DNA of 64,000 nucleotides from Amorphophallus konjac. Lineage: Eukaryota; Streptophyta; Magnoliopsida; Alismatales; Araceae. The notes under the pieces were generated by a model. It saw only the letters and a list, made by a program, of their open reading frames with translations, had not been told where the DNA came from and did not search any database. The position numbers and the translations under genes are program-made. The stretch lies in NCBI GenBank assembly GCA_022559845.1, contig CM040117.1, forward strand, positions 149,114,732 to 149,178,731, written 5' to 3'. Positions 1 to 9,060 of this stretch are shown piece by piece; within the stretch, counting starts at the first letter, position 1; each line of letters opens with the position of its first letter.

Positions 1-793
1 GACAACCTATATGCAATGCAATGACTCCCCCTCACAATATGCATTCAAACTCTCTTTTTGGCATTTTCAATATAGGGAGATGCAATGCACTATATGTATG
101 CAGGGACATGCAGAGTCTTAACATTGAATGCTATGCAAGGATATGCAACTAACTCCCCCTGAAAACATGCAATGTTTGCACTGAGAACTGAACATATGAG
201 ACCAAATGATTCATGCACATTCAGACTGTCCTAACCAGCAAGGTGACCCATGGTACTAGGCGGAGCACTTGGTCTAAAAGACCACCTCACACATAGTAAG
301 AACCTCCAGATAGACCTCCCTACCTTTTGGTACCTTACCATTTATATACCATTGAGGTCATGCATAATTATTCAACATGCAGTCCTATATGCAATTCAGA
401 ATTTCAGTGAGCTATTGCAACACACAAGTTTCAAGTCACACTCATATGCAGTTCAGATTTTTCAGAAAATTCGAAATGTAATTTGTTTTCAGAGTTTATG
501 CATAACACAATTATCAAGCAATTGCAATTAGCCTATGTATGCATCAGATATAGACAACCCTTCTTAATCTGATATTTGCACAGAACTCTCAGCAAATGCA
601 TGATCAGAAAATAATGCACATGGCAGATGATAAATGAAAATGTAAAAACAGATTTAACTTGCTTTGCAATAAAACTAAAAATAAGAAGAGCAGGAAGTTT
701 ACCTGAAAAGTTCAGTATGGGGTTTTTCTTCTTGAGTGCCTTGGATCATTACCCCTTTTTATTTTAGTCCCAAGGCACACCTGCATAGCAATG
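1..793 (-). mobile_element. 3' non-coding region of a gag-only copia element
   Basis: This stretch follows the gag reading frame of the minus-strand element. Reading down the minus strand I find no protease (WYLDSGCS-type), integrase or RT motif. Instead there are A/T-rich sequence, many TATGCA/ATGCA words and at least two polypurine tracts of the AGGGGGAG type (plus-strand ctccccct near 27-34 and 153-160), which in SIRE-like copia elements lie shortly before the 3' LTR. The short plus-strand open frame at 250-531 has no recognisable feature and is not called. The 3' LTR would lie left of the window, so completeness of the element cannot be shown. Confidence 0.6.
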
Positions 794-1069
794 TTATTTT
801 GCACAAACAGGTACCCAAGAAGTCTTGGGTCCTGACAAAATATTATTACTCCTAGCAGGTTTTCTCAGCACATTTCTACGAGCAGTTTTCAGATCTGATT
901 TATGCACATTCTTGTTAGCATGAATTCTATGTGCATAAGCATGAGATTTCTTGTTAATAGAATAAAAATTCTGTTTGTCAAAACCAGTTTAGTTTTGATA
1001 TCCTGCCAACCAACAGGTTGCAGCCCTGTGACCTGACTTCCCACAGTTATAACATGAAAGTTTTGCAAA
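794..1069 (-). pseudogene. gag: In-frame continuation of Gag beyond a premature stop
   Basis: Same frame as the Gag above. It holds the knuckle CYNCGKSGHRAATC (1013-1054), another stop (TAA, 989-991), a basic stretch and the family-typical end GPKTSWVPVCAK, then TAA at 794-796. This indicates that the original gag ran from 3310 to 794 and has two later nonsense changes. Confidence 0.75.
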
Positions 1070-3310
1070 TTATCTTACAGGGAATTTAGCATGTTTGAGA
1101 TTCACATTTCTACCCTGAATATGCCAACAGTCTTTGACTGTATGGCCATGCTTTCTACAGTGAGAGCAATAAGTGACATTCTTTTTAAAATTGAGTTCAT
1201 TATTACCATAGCCTCTTTGGGCATGCCAACAATCAATGGCCCTATGGCCATCCTTTCCACATTCAAAGCATGAAATAGAATTTCTTTCAAAAAAGCCTGA
1301 CCAGCATTCAGAGGCCCTGTGACCCCTTTTGTTGCAATTAAAACAGATGATATGCTGGTTCATTGAAACAGATTTGTTTTTATTAAAAACATGTTGGTTT
1401 GCAGGGAATTTAGCATGATATGAATAAAAGGTTTTCTTACCACTAGCAAACCAGCAATGAGCAATTGAGTGTCCTAATTTGCCACAATTAGAACATGTGA
1501 CACTCCTTTTCTGAAGTGAGGGATTTTTATCATGAGATCTCCTAGCATTCTTATCATCCTTCTCCATCAACTTACACTCATGCATCAGATGTCCAACTTT
1601 ATGACAGTAATGACAGATAATCTTCCTTTTAGATGCATGTGAGTGTGTGTGAGGACTGTGATCAGTAAACACTGATGGACCATTTTCATTAATTTTTTGA
1701 TTTCCAATCATTTTTTGATTATTATCATGTTTTTCTGTTTTCTTAGCCTTATACTGAGGTGAAGATGAAGTAGAAGGCTTTTCCTGTTCAGAAGATTTAA
1801 CAAAAACAGTTTTCAAATTGGATCCATCGACCTTCCTCATGACTGGACTGTAGCCCAGTCCCTCTTTCTTAAAATTATCCTTTGCTCCCAACATTTTCTG
1901 AGCAATGGGTTGTTTGTCTTTGGAGGTGGTGGCTACATCTGAACCACTTACAAAAGATGTCATAACTTTGTTCTGAAGTTCCTTCTTGTTTATCTTATTG
2001 TAGCCCAGCCCTTCCTTCCTAGGGTTGATTTTTATACCTAGTAGCTTGTCTAGGTTTTTTTGCCCATCAACAAATTTAGACAAGGAAACTTTCAAATCCT
2101 GAATTTTATTTTCAAGAGATGCAATGTGTATTTCATAACTAGCGATCTCTTGTTCACTACAATTGACAGCTTCATTCAAAACCTTGTTAGCTATTTTGTA
2201 TTCTTCAATTTCCTTTCTCAGCTCATCTACCTCTTCAGTCTCGTTTGTATAGATGACTTTCCCTTTCTCCAAAGTAAGAAGTCTTTCAGATATTGAAGAG
2301 TTCAGCAATTTTAACTTCTCATTTTCTTCCTTAAGCTTGTCATTCTGAATTAACTCATTTATTAGAGTCTGATCTTCTGAGTTAGCCATGCTTTCTCTCC
2401 TAGCTTCAAACTCCTTCAATTCCTTTTGTTGTTTTTCAAAATCTTTCTGTAATTCTATGTTTACAGATTTTATGGCATTAAAATTTTCAATCAGCAAATC
2501 ATTCTCTCGTTTAAGTTTCTCTAATTGTTCTTCATTTTCTTTAGAAAACTTTCTGAGAGAGTCATTCTCATTTTTCAGCTCGTTTAAGTCAGATTTAACA
2601 CATTCAAGTTCTTTCAGCAAATCCTTACTCTGAACAGAATCATGACTAGCTAGGCTAAGCTTCTTTTCAAGTTTAGAGATTTCCTTTACATGATCTTGAT
2701 CTTCAATTTTCAGCAATGAGATTTGTTTCTTCAACATTTGAATATCAGACATAAAAGCATCATGAACATTTTTCAGTTCAGCACAGTTTTTACATGGAGA
2801 ATTGAAACTGTCTGACCTACTATTCTTCTTCAACTTTTTGTATTGTTCTCTTAACTGTTCATGAGACTCTAATAATTCAGCATATGAATTCTCCCAATCA
2901 TCCAAGGTATAGTTCTCAAAAGGGTTTACCTCCTCATCATTATCGTCTTCACTTTGATTGTTGCCTTGATCGCTGCCACCTTGATTACTTCTGTTGGCCA
3001 TCATGCAGCTTGTTTGATTTCCTTTCCCGACTCTCTTCATCATCTCCAACATATCCCTTGCAGATCTGCAATCAAGGAAACATGAGTGAAAGGCTTTGTC
3101 AGTGGCTGCTTTCATCAGATTTATAGCTGTCTGATTCTCCTCATACATTGATTCGTGACTGTCAGTCCATTTGGACTTTTTCTTTGGTAGTTCATGAGGA
3201 CCATGTGAAATTACTTTCCACAGGTCTGGATTCACTGATTTAACATAACTACGTAAAGCACTGTGCCACTGGTTGAAATCAGAACCACTAAAGACGGGTG
3301 GACAAGCCAT
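1070..3310 (-). CDS. gag: Copia-type Gag, gag-only element, multiple zinc knuckles
   Basis: Open frame of 746 codons. The first ~100 residues are a UBN2-like copia Gag start (FSGSDFNQWHSALRSYV ... DLWKVISHGP). The usual central Gag segment between this and the acidic region is missing: the frame passes from about residue 100 to an acidic stretch and then to VNPFENYTLDDWENSYAELL, which matches SPFENYTHSDWEEAYAEIL in the Gag at 32 kb. Residues ~130-430 are strongly coiled-coil. The motif L/MLGxKxNxxKEGLGY occurs twice. Five CX2CX4HX4C zinc knuckles follow (about 1574-1615, 1453-1494, 1304-1345, 1229-1270, 1129-1170). After the TAA at 1070 the same frame continues with a sixth knuckle (1013-1054), a second TAA at 989, and the typical copia Gag end GPKTSWVPVCAK before a stop at 794. 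Gag would coat the element RNA in cytoplasmic particles. It lies ~115 bp from the PBS and there is no pol after it. Confidence 0.85.
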   Translation of the reverse strand: MACPPVFSGSDFNQWHSALRSYVKSVNPDLWKVISHGPHELPKKKSKWTDSHESMYEENQTAINLMKAATDKAFHSCFLDCRSARDMLEMMKRVGKGNQTSCMMANRSNQGGSDQGNNQSEDDNDEEVNPFENYTLDDWENSYAELLESHEQLREQYKKLKKNSRSDSFNSPCKNCAELKNVHDAFMSDIQMLKKQISLLKIEDQDHVKEISKLEKKLSLASHDSVQSKDLLKELECVKSDLNELKNENDSLRKFSKENEEQLEKLKRENDLLIENFNAIKSVNIELQKDFEKQQKELKEFEARRESMANSEDQTLINELIQNDKLKEENEKLKLLNSSISERLLTLEKGKVIYTNETEEVDELRKEIEEYKIANKVLNEAVNCSEQEIASYEIHIASLENKIQDLKVSLSKFVDGQKNLDKLLGIKINPRKEGLGYNKINKKELQNKVMTSFVSGSDVATTSKDKQPIAQKMLGAKDNFKKEGLGYSPVMRKVDGSNLKTVFVKSSEQEKPSTSSSPQYKAKKTEKHDNNQKMIGNQKINENGPSVFTDHSPHTHSHASKRKIICHYCHKVGHLMHECKLMEKDDKNARRSHDKNPSLQKRSVTCSNCGKLGHSIAHCWFASGKKTFYSYHAKFPANQHVFNKNKSVSMNQHIICFNCNKRGHRASECWSGFFERNSISCFECGKDGHRAIDCWHAQRGYGNNELNFKKNVTYCSHCRKHGHTVKDCWHIQGRNVNLKHAKFPVR

Positions 3311-3425
3311 TGAAACAGATAGCCGATAGATTCAATGCAACAAGAATATTGATGCACTAAAACAAATTAGCACCTAAGACTGCAAGATCGATCTGCAGGT
3401 CGCTGGACCTTGTATGCAGACACCC

Positions 3426-3437
3426 GCTCTGATACCA
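3426..3437 (-). promoter_or_regulatory. Primer-binding site (initiator tRNA-Met)
   Basis: On the minus strand the bases read TGGTATCAGAGC, complementary to the 3' end of plant initiator tRNA-Met, two bases from the LTR end at 3440. It marks the 5' end of the internal region and fixes the element orientation as minus. Confidence 0.92.
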
Positions 3438-4411
3438 ACTGTTAGGGTGCTAGGCCCGGATACAGAGGGGGGTGAATGTATCCTGCTATGTATAATGGCC
3501 AAATAAAAACTTGGAGCGTGCCTATTCAAGCATCTAGCGGAAGCAAAGCAAACAATCAAAGCACTGCACAATAGATTTTTAGGTGGTTCGGTCCACAGAC
3601 CTACATCCACCCCTCACTCCCAACCGGAGTGAGGCTTCCACTAGCTCAAGCTAGAACGCAGACTTAGTCTGCAAATAGTTGCTGCCACACAGCTTGACCA
3701 GGGGAACAGCCTCCCCTCTTCCTCCCAACCGGAGGGACACCCAAGTGACTCCCAGCCACTTGGAAACTAGAGGTCGAAGACCTCTCTTCCTCCAGACTAG
3801 GAGGGACCACTGGACTTGCAACCACAAGCCCAGAACCGGAGGACTAGCCTCCCTTCCTCTAACCAGAGGGAACCCACAAGTGACAACCTGTCACTTGCAA
3901 CCCGGAGATCAGATCTCCCTTCTCCTGAACCAACAGGAGGACCCGATCCCCAGCAGGGCAATCGGAAGAACAAGATAACCAAATGAAAATGGAGAAACAA
4001 AAACACGAAGTGAAAATAACTTCAGCAAACAGAAAGCTGAAACATGAAATGCACAATATGGCTCTCAACAGAGCTGACTGTCCTGGATCTGATCCACGGT
4101 CCAGTAGGAACAAGTCTTCAGATGAAGCTTCCCATCTCTCGTTCTCTCTTCTTCTTTCTCTTCCTTTTCTTCTCTGCTTCCTTCTCTCACTCGCGAGCTC
4201 TCTCTTTTTCTCTTTTTACTTCTTCTTCTCTTCTCACTGGATCGAACTCTCAGCACTACTACTTTTCTGCAATTGCTCTCAAGGCTTCGATCACGATCTC
4301 TCTCTTTCTTCTTCTTCTCCTTTTCTTCTTCTTTTCTTTTTCTGGATCGAAGGGCTTTTCTACTCTCCAGGCTTTTTCTTCGATCGACCTTCATCTGAAG
4401 ACGAAGGCTCC

Positions 4412-4419
4412 ATTATATA
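4412..4419 (-). promoter_or_regulatory. TATA-like box of the copia LTR
   Basis: The minus strand reads TATATAAT about 1 kb before the PBS. It is followed downstream (4140-4380) by a long purine-rich minus strand, as in the sister LTR at 28705-31163, where TATAAAAA precedes a GA-rich transcribed stretch. Confidence 0.5.
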
Positions 4420-4569
4420 CCACCACCAGCAGCAGCAGCAGCAGGGCGCATGTGGCTTCCATAGTTCTCGCCCTAAGAATTCGGACCACGTGGCAGCATC
4501 CAGCAGGCTGTCAGAACACGTGTCCTCATCTAGGCACTCTCCTTATCCTCGGATCACGTGCCCAGCACC

Positions 4570-6570
4570 AGTACGCTCAGCAACTGGAGTTAGATGGCGT
4601 CAACTCACTTGCTCCAAAGAGTTGACGCAGCCATCAGAGATCTTCAACCTTCTTAACCACTGCGTTGACTCCATCAGCCTGCTGCATTGACGCAACGGTA
4701 TCGGCAGTCCAGTGATCAAGTCTTCAACAGATGGGCGTGCTGCGTTGACGTTATCAGCATGTTGCGTTGACGCATTGAAGACATGTACATTTGTATACTG
4801 GCGTCTCTTAAGCCGCTGCGTCGACGCTGCTTGTTGATGGCGTTGACGCAGTGCAAGATATCATGAAAGCTTCGTCGCTTGTAAGAGTTTTTGCTTCTTT
4901 AACTGCTGCGTCGACGCTGCTTGCTTGTGGCGTTAACGCAATAGAAGATATCGTGAAAGCTTCATCTACTGATGCGTGGATGCTTTAAGCTTCAGGCGTC
5001 GACCCTGTTCCCTTCAGCAACAATAATGAAGTGTATAGACTTAGTGTTAACGTGCCAGAGAAACCAGTGTACAGACTTCATGTTAACGTTGAACCCAATG
5101 TACTGACTCTATGATATGAACCCAATGTCCAGACTTGAAGAGAAAACAAATGTATGGACTTTGACGGAGTGAGACAATGTATAGACTTTGAAGATACACT
5201 GTGGATGTACAACCTTGGAAGATTATGGAGTGTATAGACTTGAAAGTCTGAAGGCGATGTACAGACTTTGATGCCCAAAGGCGATGAACAGTGAATCAGT
5301 GTATAGACTTCAAAGTTCATTGAAGGATGTACAAACTTCAGAACTGAACGTAGGTAAAAGGCTCCCAATGTATAGACTTCAAAGATCACTGAAGGATGTT
5401 CAGACTTTGTTCCACCGACTAGAGTATTGACTTTGCAAGCGTGAGACGCTGAAAGAGATGGTGGCTGAGACGAACGCTGTATAGACTTTGAAATCTGAAT
5501 CGACAAAGCATGATGTACAGACTTTGAGAGTCTTGAAGGATGTACAGACTTTGAGGGCTTTGATGGCCAATGTACAGACTTGTAACACTTGAGGACTGAT
5601 GTATAGACTTAGGAACATTTGCCAAGGCTGTACAGACTTCAGGCTGAACGTGTGCAAAGACTGAGAATGTATAGGCTTCATGAAGTGCATGCTACAGTGA
5701 TGTATAGACTTAGACGCAACATGCTATGCAATGTACATACTTGATGTAATGCATGCCGATGTACAGACTTCAGTTGAAGTCAACCGAAGAGTGTATATAC
5801 TTTATGAATGCATATGCCAAGACCAATGTACAAACTTGATCGAATGTCTAGACTTTGCATGAACAGTCGATGTGTAGGCTTGAAGAATTGAAGCCCACGT
5901 TGTATAGACATGACCTAACAGTCCAGTGTATAGACTTGAATAGCTGAAAGCTTCAGTGAGAGAGTGTATACACTTGACCAGATGAAGGGCAATTGGAGTG
6001 TACAGACCTCATGCCATGAGACGCTGAGAGAGACAGTCCAATGTACAGACTTATGAAGACTGATGCATGAACAGTAATGCATAGACTTAGGAGCATGGAG
6101 GTCAATGTATAGACATCAACTATCAAGACGCTAAGGAAGACGGACAATGTACAGACTTCCTGTAACAGTCTGATGTACAGACTTCATGAAGCTAGACCAG
6201 CGGCTGTACAGACTTTGAAGGAGGACAAATGTATGGACTTGGTGACGTGAAAGCGATGTACACACTTATAGCGTTGACGCTAATGTCTTGAGAATGCTCA
6301 CAGCGTTGACGCTGCATGAGACGTAGGCTGTACAGACTTAGCATGTGAAGACTGATGTGCATACTTGCTGAGTTGACGCTACAGCCCAATGAGTTGACGC
6401 TGCAACGTATATTCTTGATGATCAACTGATGATGTATAGACTTCATCAAATGAAGAAACTGAACTGAAGCGTCGACGCATCAGCTTAAGGAGTTGACGCA
6501 CTACTGTATGGACAGATACAAATATGACCAAGGGGTCGACGCATCGGCACACTGAGTTGACGCACTGCAG
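4570..6570. repeat. LTR motif arrays: GCGTYGACGC palindromes and TGTAYAGACTT words
   Basis: Two interspersed degenerate arrays. GCGTTGACGC/GCGTCGACGC words cluster at 4570-4990 and 6265-6570; GCGTCGACGC at 4818-4827 and 4908-4917 is a perfect palindrome. Between them, from ~5025 to 6440, tgta(t/c)agactt words recur every 20-50 bp, more than 35 times. Spacers are unrelated to each other. Short open frames here (5078-6576, minus) are by-products of the repeat. In transcription sense the arrays lie upstream of the TATA-like box. Confidence 0.85.
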
Positions 6571-6739
6571 TGACAACTGTGCAGACAGAGTGTAGCAATG
6601 AATGCTTTATGCATCAGTTAACATGACTGAACATCAAAATATATTAAACTAAACTGAGCAGCAAGATGACTGAACATTTGATTAACTCACATCAACAGCC
6701 AATCATCAAAACCATCATCAAAACCATAGGGGCACAATA

Positions 6740-7259
6740 ATAACTCCGGCTGCCGTTGCGCCGTGGGGCTGGGGGGACGCAATGGCAGGCTGTCCTGGCG
6801 TTCCCTGGGGACTTCGGTCTCTGGGTGCGGATGGCATGCCCTGGGTTTTTCCCGATTCGGCGTGGAGGAGGCCTCTTGCTCTGGAGGAGGGGCTTGTGAA
6901 GGTCCTCCTGACCTGTTGCGAATAAGCTGCCATCCTCGGAGGGTGAAGCGACCTCCGGCCGTGTGTTGGGACGCGTCTCCGCGGGGAGGGCTTTCCCGAG
7001 GGACACGTGACCTTCCTTCCCTGGCCGCCTGGGTCCTCATGAGTTCCATGAGGACATCCAGTTTTGTGTTGAGGGCTTGGAAAGCGTCAGCGCCCTCGTT
7101 GGATGGTTGCCCTACCACCGTGGGCGGAGGTGGTTCATCGGCTGGGGTGCTTGCATTGGAGGGGGGGTCTTGCGCGGCCTGAGAAGGGCCTTCTGCCCTC
7201 CCTACCATGGCCCTCCCCCTATTGCCGGTGGATCTCATCCCTGTACTTCTTCGCACCAT
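6740..7259 (-). pseudogene. gag: Ty3/gypsy Gag, N-terminal fragment
   Basis: The frame starts with ATG at 7259 (MVRRSTGMRSTGNRGR), just after the PBS. It encodes ~173 Gag-like residues: a basic start, Pro/Ala-rich linkers, a short helical segment (LNTKLDVLMELMRTQAARE) and Arg/Pro-rich sequence. It stops matching at about 6740, where the copia LTR was inserted; the rest of this gypsy element should lie left of the window. The longer open frame up to 7349 runs back through the PBS into the LTR and is not used. Assignment to gypsy rests mainly on the PBS/leader and general composition. Confidence 0.6.
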
Positions 7260-7275
7260 GCTGGCTCTTTGATCG

Positions 7276-7294
7276 TTTCCCACAGACGGCGCCA
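7276..7294 (-). promoter_or_regulatory. Gypsy-type primer-binding site and leader
   Basis: The minus strand reads TGGCGCCGTCTGTGGGAAA, the familiar leader/PBS of many plant Ty3/gypsy elements. It lies two bases after the LTR end (CA at 7297-7298 on the minus strand) and 17 bases before the gag ATG. Confidence 0.85.
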
Positions 7295-7296
7295 GA

Positions 7297-8059
7297 TGAA
7301 GAGGGGCGATCTCGCGCTGGTCCTGAGCTGGGGGATGATCACCGATCAACGAACTGCAACGAAGGGAAACAGATCAGGGGGCCCAGGGGTGGTTCCTTGG
7401 GATAAACCCTCCGATGCCTAAGTCAGTAGAGCAATGGTGGAAGATATGAAAGATGGAGGAAGGATATGCACGTGATCCCTCTCCACCAAGGTGGTGAAGT
7501 GGTTCCTGCTCATTGAGTTTTAGGCGTGTGTAGGCCCTTACCATTCGCTGGAGGGAGTCCCCGATTTAAATAGTGCGCTAGCCTCAAGAGTCCCGTAAGC
7601 TGAGGAGTTCCAGGCGAGGGTTACGTCCTCGACGTGGGCTCTTTACGTCCTCATCATGGGCTCTTTATAACCTTGAGGACTTGTGGGTCCCTTATCTTTG
7701 TGAACTCCTGCTCATAAAGGGCTCTCAACGGCAGCGTGGATAAGCAATCATCGGTCGACCCAAGCATGAAGAGTGCTAGCCCTATCCGGGCGATAAGCAT
7801 AGCTCAGATGAGGCTCGGTCGGAGTGGGCGCGGGGCGCTAGCCTTTATCCCGGTGAGGGGGATAGGTCGGGCTTGGGTTTTCCTCCGACCAGATCGACGC
7901 TCGGGCCTTCCGAGCCTAATGGCCACCGAAGAAGGGCTTGATCCTGAGTGATCTTATTGGGCTTTTATGCTAAGTGGGCCCTGCAGGGCAGTCACTTAGA
8001 TGAGCTAGGCCTCGTTTGGTCTTGCTGGACCTGGTTCGGCCGCTCTTAGATGGGCTACA
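7297..8059 (-). mobile_element. Gypsy LTR (763 bp)
   Basis: The minus strand begins TGTAGCCCATC and ends CCTCTTCA immediately before the PBS. It contains TATTTAAAT-like sequence (plus strand 7563-7570). A polypurine-like tract (GAGAGGGGGATTTC) abuts its start at 8060-8073. Having a PPT on one side and a PBS on the other would fit a shared LTR between two tandem gypsy copies, but chance insertion next to a purine tract is possible. The small open frames at 7077-7421 and 7736-7951 show no features. Confidence 0.65.
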
Positions 8060-8587
8060 GAAATCCCCCTCTCCATGGTTGAAGGCTATTAAGTGTAAAC
8101 TGTAGCCTTGTCATTGAGTTCAATCTTTAAAATCTTTAATTCATTAGACCTAAACCATCAATTTTTCATGGTGCATCATAGAATCTTATATGAAAGATTT
8201 TTGATTCTCAGTAGCTCAGTGTAATGAACTGACGATCAGATTGTCTTTATTTCATGTTCAAAAGAAGTTCAAGATTTTGCAAGACATTTCAGTGGATAGG
8301 AATTTGATGCCAAGTGACAAGGTGCCACTTGATAAGATAGATATAAAGGGTAAGAACATTGGTCCAACTGAGATTATTCAAATCAAGAATAGTGAAGATT
8401 TTGGTTGATAGAAAAAATGACAGAATCAGAACCAAAGACACAGGAAGTAACAGACATAATTTATGCAGAAAGGTGTCGACTCCAAGTGTCGACCCAAAAA
8501 AAAAATCACATATGCTTTGATGCAACAACATAGACCTCCTATCAACATGCAAGACATAAGATATACACAAGATGTTTTTGACACAAA
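8060..8587. other. Unassigned stretch between gypsy LTR and copia 3' region
   Basis: No coding feature. It holds a purine tract on the minus strand next to 8060 and a direct repeat GTGTCGAC ... GTGTCGAC (8474-8493). It could be further 3' untranslated sequence of the copia element, whose own 3' LTR (expected to resemble 33665-35860) I do not find, or the end of a gypsy internal region. The duplicated segment starts exactly at its right edge. Confidence 0.4.
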
Positions 8588-8786
8588 CTCCCCCTGTCTA
8601 TATGCACTACTGCTTTTCAAAACATTTAAAGCCTATGTATGAATTTAGGCTGTCATGACTAAAACACGATGCACAGAATGCAATACAATGTATGCAATGA
8701 CAACCACATTCTATTTGTACTAACAATATGAAACATGTACATTTTCAATAGGGAATACAGAAGGTATTTATTCCATGCGAGAAAAC
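8588..8786 (-). mobile_element. Copia 3' untranslated region with polypurine tract
   Basis: Follows the RNase H stop. The minus strand reads ACAGGGGGAG at 8588-8597, a polypurine tract of the kind used for plus-strand priming in SIRE-like elements. No open frame. Confidence 0.65.
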
Positions 8787-9060
8787 TCAAGCAATATCAT
8801 GCTGAAATTTACATAAGCCAAGTTCTCTTCTTAAGAATTTAAATCTTTCATTACCAAGACGTTTAGGAAATATATCAGCAATCTGTTTATATGATTCTAC
8901 AAAGTTCAATTCAATTTCATTCTTACTGACTTCATCTCTCAAAAAGTGATGTTTTATCTCTATGTGCTTAGTCCGGGAATGATGGACAAGATTTTTAGTT
9001 AAGGAAATAGCACTGGTGTTATCACATAAAATAGGAATGCACCCAAGCTTTATGTGATAG
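8787..9060 (-). pseudogene. pol: Copia RNase H, C-terminal part
   Basis: Encodes HIKLGCIPILCDNTSAISL, NLVHHSRTKHIEIKHHFLRD and the end GLCKFQHDIA. The Asp of CDNTSA is the last RNase H catalytic Asp, and HSRTKHIEI..H is the family-typical end. The preceding half of the domain lies at 12071-12365, across the inserted solo LTR; the broken codon context is restored exactly when the insert and one GATAG are removed. Confidence 0.9.

Larger units (their letters stand above)
3440..6739 (-). mobile_element. 5' LTR of the gag-only copia element (~3.3 kb)
   Basis: The plus strand begins TGTTAGGG next to the PBS and ends near ggggcaca/caata at 6736-6739. Its PBS-proximal part (gaggggggtgaatgtatcc, aggtggttcggtccacagacc, cacccctcactcc) is the reverse complement of the end of the solo LTR at 28705-31163, so the two are one family in opposite orientation. 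The far end resembles the start of the solo LTRs at 21196 and 24390 (TGCCCCT-TGG ... GGTTTTGAT). A TATA-like box reads on the minus strand at 4412-4419, and a (CAG)n microsatellite lies at about 4427-4444. The exact far boundary is uncertain by a few bases because the partner TSD lies outside the window. Confidence 0.8.

Noticed and set aside
4065..4690. Overlapping open frames with Ser/Leu/Phe-rich or Lys/Glu-rich products
   Set aside because: They translate a pyrimidine-rich, low-complexity stretch of the LTR in several frames and have no domain.
8588..8787. Possible envelope-like frame after copia RNase H, as in some SIRE elements
   Set aside because: The region after the RNase H stop is short and has only small frames with stops; no transmembrane or coiled-coil protein is encoded.
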